Part shown: one piece after another, positions 10,472 through 19,056 of the stretch
How the letters are laid out: every line of letters starts with the position of its first letter
Numbering within the stretch: the stretch's first letter is position 1
Assembly: GCF_000972495.1 (NCBI RefSeq)
Contig: NZ_LATM01000001.1
Coordinates: 145,241 to 209,240 of the forward strand
Direction of reading: 5' to 3'
Length of the DNA stretch: 64,000 nt
Source: Hymenobacter terrenus
GTDB taxonomy: Bacteria > Bacteroidota > Bacteroidia > Cytophagales > Hymenobacteraceae
Notes under the pieces: model-generated
Told to the model about the DNA's origin: nothing
Database searches by the model: none
What the model saw: only the letters and a program-made list of their open reading frames with translations
Position numbers and translations under genes: made by a program

Positions 10472-11296
10472 ATGTCTGATTTTCAGTCTCTCATTGAGCA
10501 AGCCTGGGCCGACCGCGCCCTGCTCCAAAGCGCCGAAACGCAAGCTGCCATCGCGCACGTCATCGAAGAACTCGACAAAGGCCGTCTGCGCGTGGCCACG
10601 CCGCCTACCGAAGACGGCGGCGATTGGCAGGTCAACGACTGGGTGAAAAAGGCCGTCATTCTCTACTTCCCGCTGCAACAGATGCAAACGGAGTCGGTAG
10701 GCCCGTTCGAATACCACGACAAAATGCGCCTGAAAACCGATTATGCCGGCCAGCAGGTGCGTGTGGTGCCGCCCGCCACCGCCCGCTACGGCGCGTTTCT
10801 GGCCCCTGGCGTCATCCTCATGCCCAGCTACGTCAACATCGGCGCCTACGTGGGCGAAGGCACCATGGTCGACACTTGGGCCACCGTGGGCTCGTGCGCG
10901 CAAGTAGGCAAGGGCGTGCACCTGAGCGGGGGCGTAGGCCTGGGCGGCGTGCTGGAACCCGTGCAGGCGGCCCCGGTTATTATTGAAGATGGGGCCTTCA
11001 TCGGCTCGCGCAGCATACTGGTCGAAGGCTGCCGCATCGGCAAAGAAGCCGTGATTGGCGCGGGCGTCACCATCACCGGCAGCACCAAAATCATCGACGT
11101 AACGGGCGCCGAGCCCAAAGAATACCGTGGCTACGTGCCACCGCGCTCGGTGGTCATCCCGGGCTCCATCGCCAAGCAGTTTCCGGCCGGCGAGTACCAA
11201 GTGCCGTGCGCGCTGATTATCGGCCAGCGCAAGCCCAGCACGGATTTGAAAACGAGCCTGAACGACGCATTACGTGAGCACAGCGTGGCGATATGA
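10472..11296 (+). CDS. dapD: 2,3,4,5-tetrahydropyridine-2,6-dicarboxylate N-succinyltransferase
   Basis: Lysine/diaminopimelate pathway enzyme that transfers a succinyl group from succinyl-CoA. The 274-residue length is normal. An N-terminal helical domain (FQSLIEQAWADR) precedes a left-handed beta-helix of hexapeptide repeats (NIGAYVGEGTMVDTWATVG, IEDGAFIGSRSILVEG, IGKEAVIGAGVTITG). The ATG at 10472 is preferred because the frame upstream has no family similarity. Its stop overlaps the next start by 4 nt, so the following regulator is probably co-transcribed. Confidence 0.95.
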   Translation: MSDFQSLIEQAWADRALLQSAETQAAIAHVIEELDKGRLRVATPPTEDGGDWQVNDWVKKAVILYFPLQQMQTESVGPFEYHDKMRLKTDYAGQQVRVVPPATARYGAFLAPGVILMPSYVNIGAYVGEGTMVDTWATVGSCAQVGKGVHLSGGVGLGGVLEPVQAAPVIIEDGAFIGSRSILVEGCRIGKEAVIGAGVTITGSTKIIDVTGAEPKEYRGYVPPRSVVIPGSIAKQFPAGEYQVPCALIIGQRKPSTDLKTSLNDALREHSVAI

Positions 11297-11889
11297 CGGC
11301 CGCCGGCAAAATGGATGAGTCGTATGAAGCGCTGCGGCAATACATCTGCCAGCGGGCAGGAGTGGCGGTGGCCGGGCTTGATGAGGTGCTGAATTGCTTT
11401 CGGCCCACGGGTCTCCGGCGCGGCCACTTCCTGCTGCGGGCCGGGGAGGTGTGCCGCAGCTGCTACTTTCTGGTCCGGGGCTGCGTGCAGGTATATGAGG
11501 TGGATGTCAACGGGGTGCCGCGTACCCGGGAATTGTTTTTTGAAAACCAATTTCTGACTGACTTGCCGGGCTTCCTGACGGGCCGGCTTACCACCGAGAA
11601 TTTTCGCGGGTTGGAGCCGTGCCAGCTACTGGCCATCGGACGCGACGAGTTTCAGCAGCTGCAAACGACGCTGCCCACCTTTGCCCGTCTCTACGAACAG
11701 GCCCTCGAAGCATCCTACGCGCACTCCGTTCACCGCATCAAAAGCCTGCTGGAACTGGACGGCGCTGCCCGGCTGCGCTGGCTGTGGCAGACGCACCCTG
11801 GCCTGCTCACCCGCCTGTCCAACAAGGTAGTGGCCTCGTACCTGCATCTCAGCCCCGCCACGCTGAGCCGCCTTAAGCACACCTTGTAG
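11293..11889 (+). CDS. Crp/Fnr-family transcriptional regulator
   Basis: 198 residues: a cyclic-nucleotide-binding-like beta-barrel (~25-120, with LLRAGEVCRSCYFLVRG and a long linker helix) and a C-terminal winged helix with recognition helix around LHLSPATLSRLK. The residues that bind cAMP in Crp are not clearly conserved, so the ligand is unknown, as in many Bacteroidota members that sense redox or other signals. It overlaps dapD by 4 nt and lies 82 nt before an oxidoreductase gene it could regulate. Confidence 0.88.
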   Translation: MTAAGKMDESYEALRQYICQRAGVAVAGLDEVLNCFRPTGLRRGHFLLRAGEVCRSCYFLVRGCVQVYEVDVNGVPRTRELFFENQFLTDLPGFLTGRLTTENFRGLEPCQLLAIGRDEFQQLQTTLPTFARLYEQALEASYAHSVHRIKSLLELDGAARLRWLWQTHPGLLTRLSNKVVASYLHLSPATLSRLKHTL

Positions 11890-11971
11890 TTCCAAACGTT
11901 GCGCCAGCGCAACGTTTTGCCCAATCTGAAACAAGAGCTTTGCGACCTCATCATTCACGGTCGTTACGCTC

Positions 11972-12595
11972 ATGAACGTACTTCTCCTTTACGCCCATCC
12001 TGACCCGGCGAGCTTCACCGCCGCCCTCAAAAACACTTGCCTGGCCACGCTGCGGGCCGCCGGCCACCACGTCGAAGTGCGCGACCTTTATGAATTAGGG
12101 TTCGACCCCGTGTTCGAGTCCGAAGAGTTTGCTCAGGCGCGCACCGGGCAAGTCGGTACTGCCGTGCGCGTCGAGCAGGAGCTCATCGCCGCGGCCGATG
12201 TGCTACTGGTCATCAAACCACTGTGGTGGACCGGGCTGCCGGCTATTCTCAAAGGCTATATCGACCGAGTATTCACCAACGGTTTCGCTTACGCCTATAG
12301 CCCCACTGGCCTGGAGCCGCTGCTACGCGGCAAAAAGGCAATTCTGCTCACCCCGCACGGTGTACCGGCGGCCGTCTACGGTCCCACCGGCATGTTTGCG
12401 GCTCTGCGCCTCACGCAAGACGAAGGCATTTTTACCTTCTGTGGCCTTGAAGTGCGGCAGCACCTGTTTTTCGACCTGGCTGCCGCCCGCACCGAGGCCG
12501 CCCGTGCCGCCTACCTGGCGGAAGCTGCGGCCTGCTGCCAGCATGAGCTAGACGCGGCGGCCTCCGCGCACGTAGTAGCTTCTATTGTAGGCTGA
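11972..12595 (+). CDS. Flavodoxin-fold NAD(P)H dehydrogenase (KefF/NQO1-like)
   Basis: 207-residue cytoplasmic quinone or nitro reductase of the flavodoxin-like family. The N-terminal LLLYAHPDPASFTAALKN loop binds FMN phosphate. The central KPLWWTGLPAILKGYIDRVF motif is typical of KefF, MdaB and NQO1 relatives. Length and motif order are normal. The Crp-type regulator gene directly upstream on the same strand suggests control in response to redox or quinone stress, which is an inference. Confidence 0.88.
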   Translation: MNVLLLYAHPDPASFTAALKNTCLATLRAAGHHVEVRDLYELGFDPVFESEEFAQARTGQVGTAVRVEQELIAAADVLLVIKPLWWTGLPAILKGYIDRVFTNGFAYAYSPTGLEPLLRGKKAILLTPHGVPAAVYGPTGMFAALRLTQDEGIFTFCGLEVRQHLFFDLAAARTEAARAAYLAEAAACCQHELDAAASAHVVASIVG

Positions 12596-12680
12596 TAACG
12601 CTCTGTATTACAGTATCTAGTCCTTTCTAATCCATAGATGCCTCGGCGTACTGACGGTTTTTTAATTTGCCGCTTTGAAT

Positions 12681-12709
12681 AAAAAAGCCCGCAATTAGCG
12701 GGCTTTTTT
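12681..12709. terminator. Bidirectional terminator
   Basis: AAAAAAGCCCGC, loop AATTA, GCGGGCTTTTTTA between the convergent oxidoreductase and msrA genes. Confidence 0.92.
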
Positions 12710-12730
12710 ATTCAAACCAAAGCAAGCGAA

Positions 12731-13267
12731 TTACACGCCTGCCTTCAGCTTCTCGCCAAACAGGGCCTTCACCTTATCCACTTTGGGCCGAGCCACAAAC
12801 TGGCAGTAGGGCTCGTGGCCGTGCAGGTTGAAATAGTTCTGGTGGTAGTCCTCGGCCGGATAAAACTCCGGGGCGGCTACAATTTCCGTCACCACCGGAT
12901 TTGGAAAGGCGTTGTTGTCGTTAAGCTTCTGCTTGTACTCTTCGGCGAGCTGCTTTTGCTCCTCGCTGTGGTAGTAAATTCCGGAGCGATACTGCGTGCC
13001 CACGTCGTTGCCTTGGCGATTGAGGGTGGTCGGGTCGTGGGTTTTCCAGAATATTTCGAGCAGTTCCTTGTAGCTGATAACGGCTGGGTCGAAGGTGATG
13101 TTGATTACCTCGTTGTGACCCGTGAGGCCGCTGCATACTTCTTTGTAGGTCGGGTTTTTGATGCGGCCGCCGGTGTAGCCGGATACCACTTTCTCCACGC
13201 CTTTAAGGTTTTGAAAGACAGCCTCGACGCACCAAAAGCAGCCGGCTCCGAATGTTGCTTGTTCCAT
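12731..13267 (-). CDS. msrA: Peptide methionine-S-sulfoxide reductase MsrA
   Basis: Repairs oxidised methionine (S form) using thioredoxin. The 178-residue protein begins almost directly with the catalytic GAGCFWCVEAVF motif, and its FWCVE is the MsrA signature. Further family landmarks are VVSGYTGG, GHNEVI and YHQNYF-type sequence. There is no signal peptide, so it is cytoplasmic. Confidence 0.96.
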   Translation of the reverse strand: MEQATFGAGCFWCVEAVFQNLKGVEKVVSGYTGGRIKNPTYKEVCSGLTGHNEVINITFDPAVISYKELLEIFWKTHDPTTLNRQGNDVGTQYRSGIYYHSEEQKQLAEEYKQKLNDNNAFPNPVVTEIVAAPEFYPAEDYHQNYFNLHGHEPYCQFVARPKVDKVKALFGEKLKAGV

Positions 13268-13368
13268 GAGAGGGGTAATTTAACCTGATGTACGATAACA
13301 ACCCGGTAGACGTGACGCAGGTTATTTCCTTACGGTTGGCGAATGGAAGCATTCAAGCTAAAAAGGTG

Positions 13369-13478
13369 GTCAGGCTGAGCGCAGCCGAAGCATCTCGCCT
13401 GCGGCAGTAATATCATCGCCAGAACAAGAAAAGGATTACTTGCGCGGTAGAGATGCTTCGGCTTCGCTCAGCCTAACG
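13369..13478. repeat. Inverted-repeat element, GCTGAGC family
   Basis: Arms of ~31 nt (GTCAGGCTGAGCGCAGCCGA... and ...GGCTTCGCTCAGCCTAAC) surround ~45 nt. Related copies lie at 14.4, 25.0, 27.9 and 57.5 kb. It is non-coding and MITE- or REPIN-like. This copy sits just upstream of the AraC gene. Confidence 0.8.
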
Positions 13479-13550
13479 TTCTCTGTTCACAATTCCGCCA
13501 CCAACCTTTTGCCGCTTCTGCCGGTTGCCTCCGAACTACTCCCGCGCCCG

Positions 13551-14414
13551 ATGAGCTACACCTACCACTCCGAAACCTATGGCCGGCCAGCGCTGGAAAC
13601 CAGTGCCGGGCAGGCGTGGCCGGGGCTCCGGGTCGAACGCTTCCAGCTGGATGCCATGGCGCTGCCGGCGCACTACCACGCGCAGCACCTGCTCATCATC
13701 CATCAGGGCAGCCAGCCGGTGGTTTCCAGCCGGCGGAGCGGGAGCCGGCTGGAGCAAGACCGGTTTCAATTCGGCGATGCGGGCCTGTACCCCGGCGGCG
13801 ACTACGGCCCGATTTCCCTGGATGGCCCCGCCGATGTAATCCACGTTCATATCGATGCCGAGCAGCTGGAAAACCGGGTCCGCCAAGGCCTCGACCTGAA
13901 TCACTTTGCGTTGCGTGAGCGGTTTTGTTTTGCCGATGGGCTGCTCACCCAATTGGGCCGGCAACTGCTGGCCGCTGCCGGGACCGAGCACGCGCTTGGG
14001 CTGCTCTACGTCGAGTCGTTAACGAATGCCCTCTGCTACCACCTCATCGAGCACCACGCCACTTATGAGCGGCGCGTGGCTGGCACCGGCTCCCGGCTGC
14101 CCACCGCCGTACTGGCCCGCATCGACACCTACCTGGAATCCTCCACTGAGCAGCCCGTGACGCTGGAAGTGCTGGCGGGCTTGGCCAACCTGAGCGTGTT
14201 TCACTTTGCCCGACGCTTCAAGCACACCACTGGCCAGTCGCCCTACCAATACGTGCTGAGTTGGAAAATCCGGCGGGCGCAATTGCTGCTGCGCGCCCGC
14301 CACTTGCCCGTGGCCAATATCAGCGATGCGCTGGGCTTTGCCTCGCCCGCGCATTTTTCGGCGGCGTTCAAGCGCGCCGTGGGGCAGAGTCCTCGGGATT
14401 TTCAGCGCGGATAA
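13551..14414 (+). CDS. AraC-family transcriptional regulator
   Basis: 287 residues: an N-terminal cupin-like sensing domain (ALPAHYHAQHLLIIHQG) and a C-terminal double helix-turn-helix (~185-285; LAGLANLSVFHFARRFK, then ISDALGFASPAHFSAAFKR). The ATG at 13551 is chosen because the open frame upstream runs into the repeat element. The gene is preceded and followed by repeat elements and stands alone, so its regulon is unknown; the NmrA-hydrolase fusion gene downstream on the same strand is a possible target. Confidence 0.9.
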   Translation: MSYTYHSETYGRPALETSAGQAWPGLRVERFQLDAMALPAHYHAQHLLIIHQGSQPVVSSRRSGSRLEQDRFQFGDAGLYPGGDYGPISLDGPADVIHVHIDAEQLENRVRQGLDLNHFALRERFCFADGLLTQLGRQLLAAAGTEHALGLLYVESLTNALCYHLIEHHATYERRVAGTGSRLPTAVLARIDTYLESSTEQPVTLEVLAGLANLSVFHFARRFKHTTGQSPYQYVLSWKIRRAQLLLRARHLPVANISDALGFASPAHFSAAFKRAVGQSPRDFQRG

Positions 14415-14445
14415 AGCGAGGGTAATCAGAATCACTAACCAGAAC

Positions 14446-14651
14446 GGTCATGAAGAGCGCAGCGAAGCATCTCGCGTGCCGCCACTAATTCAGTCGTCTG
14501 TCATGCTGACGAAGGAAGCATCTTCTCACATTCGGCTAACTCGTTCAGCGGCGAGAGCATGCTTTGCGCTGCTCAGCATGACAGGCGCCTTGGGTTACTT
14601 CCTGCACGCGAGATACTTCGCTGCGCTCTGCATGACCGTTCTAATTTCACT
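14446..14651. repeat. Nested inverted repeats, GCTGAGC/GAAGCATCTC family
   Basis: An outer pair (GAACGGTCATG...GAAGCATCTCGCGTG and CGCGAGATACTTCGCTGCG...CATGACCGTTC) encloses an inner pair (CATGCTGACGAAGGAAGCAT and a GCTCAGCATGACA-containing arm). It looks like one copy inserted into another. No gene is present between 14415 and 14792. Confidence 0.7.
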
Positions 14652-14792
14652 CTGCATGACGCTATACTATTAATGACGGAAAGCAAGAATTCATAAGAAA
14701 GCCGCAAGAATCAACCAAGGCGTGGGGAGACCGCAGGGGACCTTTGCTTCCCTCAACGGCAGTGCTAAAACTGTCTTAATTCTCCCCCAAAT

Positions 14793-16598
14793 ATGAATTC
14801 TTCCATTCTAGTAGCCGGTGGTACCGGCAATCTTGGCGGCCGCATCATCGCGGCGCTGCGGCAGCGTGGCGCAACCGTCCGGGCCATCGTCCGGGCTGAA
14901 ACCGACGAGGCAAAAGTCACTGAGTTGCTTCGTCACGGCGTAGATGTTCGGTGCGTCGACATGGCCGACGTAGCCGCCCTCACCCTGGCCTGCGAGGGCG
15001 TGGACTGCGTAATCTCAGCTCTGGCAGGCCTGCGCGACGTTATCGTAGACGCCCAAGCTGTGCTGCTAGCTGCGGCCGTGGCGGCCGGTGTGCCTCGGTT
15101 CATTCCCTCCGATTTTTCCAGCGACTACACCCAACAGCCCGCCGGTGCAAACCGCAACTTCGACCTGCGGCGCGAGTTTCAGCAGCAGCTCGACCAATCC
15201 CCCATTCAGGTCACTTCCATTCTCAACGGCGCATTCGCCGAGTTGCTTACCTACAACATTCCGCTGCTCGATTTCAAGCAGCATCAAGTCGGGTATTGGG
15301 AAGACGCCGACTGGCACATCGACTTCACGACTATGGACGACACGGCCGCTTACACTGCCGCCGTTGCCCTCGACCCCGCCACGCCCCGCTTCCTACGCAT
15401 TGCGAGTTTCCAGCACAGCCCCACCGAGCTGGCCGCTGCCGCCGGTAAAGGGCCTTTCAAACTGGTGCGGCTGGGTTCCCGAGCCGATTTGGCCCGCCAC
15501 ATCGAGCAGGCCCGAGCCGCCAACCCAGACGGCGAGCAACAACTTTATGCCGACTGGCAGCAAATGCAGTATATGCTGAGCATGTTCAGCGTACAAAACA
15601 ACACGCTCGACAACCAGCGTTACCCGGAATTGCGCTGGACCACCGTGCAGGAGCTGCTGACTGGCAAAAAAGTAGACCTCCGCAATTTGAGGCCGTTGGA
15701 TAGTTATTCTGATGAGGAGCTCATCAAGCAGTTTCCTGGCTTCCGCAACCAGTATGCTACCGTCAACGGGGTGCGGCTGCATTACGTGGAAGGCGGCAGC
15801 GGCCAGCCGCTCATTTGCCTGCCCGGCTGGCCCCAAACCTGGTTTTCGTACCATCCCATTGCCGCGCAACTGGCCCAACACCACCGAGTAATCATCGTGG
15901 ATATTCGGGGCATGGGCAGCTCCGACAAGCCCGAATCAGGGTACGATAAGAAAACCATGGCCCACGATATCTACGAGCTGATGCAGCACCTCGGCCTGCC
16001 TAAAGCCTCGCTGTTTGGGCACGACATCGGCGGTATGGTGGCCGCCAGCTTTGCCTTCAACTACCCCGATGCCACCGAAAAGCTCATTCTGGCCGATGGC
16101 GGGCACCCCAGCGCGGGCATGCGCTACATGTCGCTACTGCCCGCGCCCGGCACCTTTGCTGGCAAGATGGACGGCCACCAGCCCTATGTGTGGTGGATGG
16201 CCTTCAACCAAGTTAAGGGCCTGCCCGAAAGGCTGCTGGAAGGCCGTTTCCAGCACTTGCTCGACTACCTTTTCGCCTACGTGATGCTGGACGAAAGCAA
16301 AATGTCGGCTTTTGACCGGGCCGTATACGCTGCCGCTTACAACTCCGCCGACAGCATCAGGGCAGCCAACGCCTGGTACCAAACCTTCGAGCAGGACATG
16401 GCCGATGCCCAATCTTACGCCCAGCTAACTATGCCAGTGCTGGGCATCGGCAGCTACGTGTCCTATGAAAACATCAAAATGAGCCTGCCCTCCATGGCGC
16501 CTAACAGCCAACTTGTCGGCATTCTGGACAGTGGGCACTACATGTTTGAAGAAAAGCCCGAGCAGGTACTAGAGGCCGTATTGAGCTTTCTGAGCTGA
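14793..16598 (+). CDS. Fusion of NmrA-like NAD(P)-binding domain and epoxide hydrolase-like alpha/beta hydrolase
   Basis: 601 residues with two full catalytic modules. Residues 1-~300 are an NmrA/isoflavone-reductase-like Rossmann domain (VAGGTGNLGGRI, then ISALAGLRD and VPRFIPSDFSSDY). Residues ~318-601 form an alpha/beta hydrolase with the epoxide-hydrolase pattern: oxyanion motif PGWPQTWFSYH, nucleophile Asp411 in FGHDIGGM, and catalytic His582 in SGHYMFEEKP. An Asp rather than Ser nucleophile points to an epoxide hydrolase or dehalogenase. A coupled reduction-hydrolysis activity is inference. No frameshift or internal start is seen at the junction, so the fusion appears real. Confidence 0.88.
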   Translation: MNSSILVAGGTGNLGGRIIAALRQRGATVRAIVRAETDEAKVTELLRHGVDVRCVDMADVAALTLACEGVDCVISALAGLRDVIVDAQAVLLAAAVAAGVPRFIPSDFSSDYTQQPAGANRNFDLRREFQQQLDQSPIQVTSILNGAFAELLTYNIPLLDFKQHQVGYWEDADWHIDFTTMDDTAAYTAAVALDPATPRFLRIASFQHSPTELAAAAGKGPFKLVRLGSRADLARHIEQARAANPDGEQQLYADWQQMQYMLSMFSVQNNTLDNQRYPELRWTTVQELLTGKKVDLRNLRPLDSYSDEELIKQFPGFRNQYATVNGVRLHYVEGGSGQPLICLPGWPQTWFSYHPIAAQLAQHHRVIIVDIRGMGSSDKPESGYDKKTMAHDIYELMQHLGLPKASLFGHDIGGMVAASFAFNYPDATEKLILADGGHPSAGMRYMSLLPAPGTFAGKMDGHQPYVWWMAFNQVKGLPERLLEGRFQHLLDYLFAYVMLDESKMSAFDRAVYAAAYNSADSIRAANAWYQTFEQDMADAQSYAQLTMPVLGIGSYVSYENIKMSLPSMAPNSQLVGILDSGHYMFEEKPEQVLEAVLSFLS

Positions 16599-16602
16599 TG
16601 TA

Positions 16603-16697
16603 GGGACGCGACCCTTCGCGTCTCGGCATTGAACGATAGGTTGGCACTGTACCCAGCCGGCGCAAACGTGAGACGCGACCCTTCGCGTCTCAACAAA
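16603..16697. repeat. REP-like doublet (GAGACGC family)
   Basis: Two short palindromes of type GACGCGACCCTTCGCGTCTC separated by ~55 nt. Same family as the repeats around the RAYT gene, here with CTT in the loop instead of CAT. Confidence 0.8.
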
Positions 16698-16720
16698 CCA
16701 TGACGGTGCCTGCCACTGAA

Positions 16721-16756
16721 AAGGCCGGCCGCGAGTACTCGCGGCCGGCCTTTTTT
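16721..16756. terminator. Terminator
   Basis: AAGGCCGGCCGCGAG, TA, CTCGCGGCCGGCCTTTTTT: long GC-rich stem and T-run between convergent genes. It serves the fusion gene on + and probably the dehydrogenase gene on -. Confidence 0.9.
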
Positions 16757-16778
16757 GGTTTGGAAAACAACTGTCAGC

Positions 16779-17666
16779 CTACTTGCGGAACCGCTCGGCT
16801 ACCACCAGCTCCTTCGAGCCGGCCGTGTACTGATAAAAGCCTTCACCCGACTTGGCGCCCAGGCGGCCGGCCATCACCATGTTTACCAGCAGCGGGCAGG
16901 GAGCATATTTGGGGTTGCCCAAGCCATCGTGCAGCACCCGCAGAATGGCCAGGCACACATCCAGACCAATAAAATCGGCCAATTGCAGCGGACCCATGGG
17001 GTGCGCCATGCCCAGCTTCATTACCGTGTCGATTTCCTCCACACCGGCCACGCCTTCAAACAAGGTGATAATGGCTTCATTAATCATCGGCATCAAAATA
17101 CGGTTGGCCACGAAGCCGGGGTAGTCGTTCACTTCCGTGGGCGTCTTGCCCAGCTGGCGCGACAGGTCCATGATTTGCTGCGTCACGGCATCCGAAGTGG
17201 CATAGCCGCGGATAACCTCCACCAGCTTCATCACTGGCACCGGGTTCATGAAGTGCATGCCAATCACCTGCTGCGGGCGCTTGGTGACGGCCGCGATTTT
17301 GGTGATAGAAATCGACGAAGTATTCGACGCCAGTATGGCATCTGCCGGGGCGTATTGGTCCAGGTCGCGGAAGATTTGCAGCTTGAGGTCCACGTTTTCG
17401 GTGGCGGCCTCTACCACCAAACCCACGCCCGCCACCCCAGCTTCGAGCGAAGTGAAGGTGCGCAGGCGGCTTAGCGTCGCAGCCTTATCATCTTCACTCA
17501 GGCTGGCTTTGGCTACTTGCCGGTCCAGATTTTTGGTGATGGTGCCCAGAGCGCGGTCCAGGGCCGGCTGGTTGATATCGATGAGGGCGACAGAAAAACC
17601 GTGCTGCGCGAAAACGTGGGCAATGCCATTGCCCATGGTGCCGGAGCCAATAACGGCGACGTTCAT
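16779..17666 (-). CDS. 3-hydroxybutyryl-CoA dehydrogenase
   Basis: 295-residue NAD-dependent dehydrogenase that oxidises 3-hydroxyacyl-CoA (or reduces acetoacetyl-CoA) in fatty-acid or butanoate metabolism. The Rossmann motif is IGSGTMGNGIAHVFAQHG. The catalytic region has GMHFMNPVPVMKLVEV, and the C-terminal domain has NDYPGFVANRILMPM. It is a stand-alone enzyme, not fused to a hydratase. Whether it is Hbd or PaaH-like cannot be told from this context. Confidence 0.94.
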   Translation of the reverse strand: MNVAVIGSGTMGNGIAHVFAQHGFSVALIDINQPALDRALGTITKNLDRQVAKASLSEDDKAATLSRLRTFTSLEAGVAGVGLVVEAATENVDLKLQIFRDLDQYAPADAILASNTSSISITKIAAVTKRPQQVIGMHFMNPVPVMKLVEVIRGYATSDAVTQQIMDLSRQLGKTPTEVNDYPGFVANRILMPMINEAIITLFEGVAGVEEIDTVMKLGMAHPMGPLQLADFIGLDVCLAILRVLHDGLGNPKYAPCPLLVNMVMAGRLGAKSGEGFYQYTAGSKELVVAERFRK

Positions 17667-17889
17667 ATAAACTAGCGAAAAAAAGTAGGAGAGGAAAAAA
17701 CAGCCCCGTAGAGCTCGTCAGCAAAGCTACGGCGTTACTTGCAACTGGTATTTCTGCGTAGAAGCTAGTGATTTTGTTTGCTTGTTTACAATAATTTTTT
17801 CATTTATTATATCCTTTTGGCAGGGGGTGCGTACAAACCCGCAGAAGCATTTATTCTTTTCCTTTCACCTTCCTTACTCAACTCTCGCC

Positions 17890-18048
17890 ATGGGCAACCT
17901 ACTGTATATCATCGCCGTCATTCTCGTCATCATCTGGGCAGTAAGCTTCTTCGGCGGCTTCTTTTCGGGCGGCATCATTCATACCCTGCTAGTCATTGCG
18001 ATTATCGCCGTTCTGCTCCGCGTCATTAGCGGTAGAAGCGCTGTATAG
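17890..18048 (+). CDS. Small membrane protein, lmo0937 family
   Basis: 52 residues, nearly all hydrophobic: MGNLLYIIAVILVIIWAVSF, a short Phe/Gly linker, then HTLLVIAIIAVLLRVI, giving two membrane segments. This is the lmo0937-type family of tiny membrane proteins of unknown function, often stress-associated. The start is the ATG directly before MGNLLY; upstream in-frame codons lie in AT-rich promoter-like DNA. A strong terminator follows. Confidence 0.8.
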   Translation: MGNLLYIIAVILVIIWAVSFFGGFFSGGIIHTLLVIAIIAVLLRVISGRSAV

Positions 18049-18072
18049 CGCCACCCCTGGGTTTACTATAAA

Positions 18073-18118
18073 GCACAAAAAAAGCCGCGCTAAAGATTTA
18101 GCGCGGCTTTTTTGTGCT
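18073..18118. terminator. Bidirectional terminator
   Basis: Stem GCACAAAAAAAGCCGCGCTAAA with its complement ending in GCGGCTTTTTTGTGC, between the lmo0937-type gene and the convergent outer-membrane protein gene. Confidence 0.92.
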
Positions 18119-18126
18119 TTGGCCAG

Positions 18127-18951
18127 TTATTTTCCAATATTAAATAAGAAGCTGAAACGGACCACTAATCCGGGATACAAGGAATAAATGTTGTTGTTGA
18201 AATTATAAAGTCCGACAATGTCAAATGCGGCATTTTCGCCGATGTACGAACGGTAGCCTACCCCCGCGAGAGGAGTAGTAACATTCTGAGTCCGCTTAAA
18301 GAAATACCCACTGGTACCGTCCTGGTAAATTATTTGGGCATTTGTTACCTCGTATTCCGCGTGTACAAAAAACTCTTTGTACACAATGTATTGCGCAAAT
18401 GCTTTAAAGCCCAGGCTATTGGTTGAGATGCTATTGCTACCTGATTCGGTCAGGGAATTATTCGGAGTGCCCGTGCTATAGCCATCCTGCAGCGAGAAGC
18501 TATTGTAGGCGTAGGATATGCCAGGACCCACCGCAAACTTTTCGCTTAGCCGGAAGCCCAGTGCCGGGGCACCGCTGACACTGAACTGATTAAGGCCACC
18601 TCCCGAGGTGTAGCCCAGCCCGAAGTTGGTATAAATGAACTTCTTCTTGTAAGGCTTGTCACCGTCCAAGCCGGCTTTGGGTATGTTGCGGTTTGGGAAA
18701 TTCAAGCCCGATGGACTATCCGGCGTGGGCTGCGGCGCCGGCGCGGCGGTGGGTTCCGGCGCGGGGGCGGGTGCCGGGGCAGTTGTTGGCGCCGGAGCGG
18801 GCGCCGGGGCCTTTTCTACCGGCCGGGGCGTGGCGGGGGGCGGGCCGGGAGGAGCCGAGTTCAGCACCGGTTTATCCTGAGCCTGCGCGTGATGAGCAGG
18901 CAAGCAAGCTACGCCAACCAGGAAAAGCAGCGGGAGCAGATGACGTTTCAT
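18127..18951 (-). CDS. Outer-membrane beta-barrel protein with Pro/Ala-rich N-terminus
   Basis: 274 residues. A signal peptide (MKRHLLPLLFLVGVACL) is followed by a low-complexity Pro/Ala-rich segment (~28-85) and a ~180-residue region of alternating aromatic strands ending in a terminal Phe-rich strand (VVRFSFLFNIGK), typical of small OMP beta-barrels. Motifs such as KFAVGPGISYAYN fit the outer-membrane beta-barrel superfamily. The Pro-rich part may span the periplasm or contact peptidoglycan. Function unknown. Confidence 0.82.
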   Translation of the reverse strand: MKRHLLPLLFLVGVACLPAHHAQAQDKPVLNSAPPGPPPATPRPVEKAPAPAPAPTTAPAPAPAPEPTAAPAPQPTPDSPSGLNFPNRNIPKAGLDGDKPYKKKFIYTNFGLGYTSGGGLNQFSVSGAPALGFRLSEKFAVGPGISYAYNSFSLQDGYSTGTPNNSLTESGSNSISTNSLGFKAFAQYIVYKEFFVHAEYEVTNAQIIYQDGTSGYFFKRTQNVTTPLAGVGYRSYIGENAAFDIVGLYNFNNNIYSLYPGLVVRFSFLFNIGK

Positions 18952-19056
18952 TTGAAAAGAAATGAGGAATGAGCAATTAAGAGTGAGGAATGAGAAATTG
19001 TTGTCTGAGAATTCTTATTTCCTCATTCTCCTATTTCTCAACTGAACAACGCAGCG

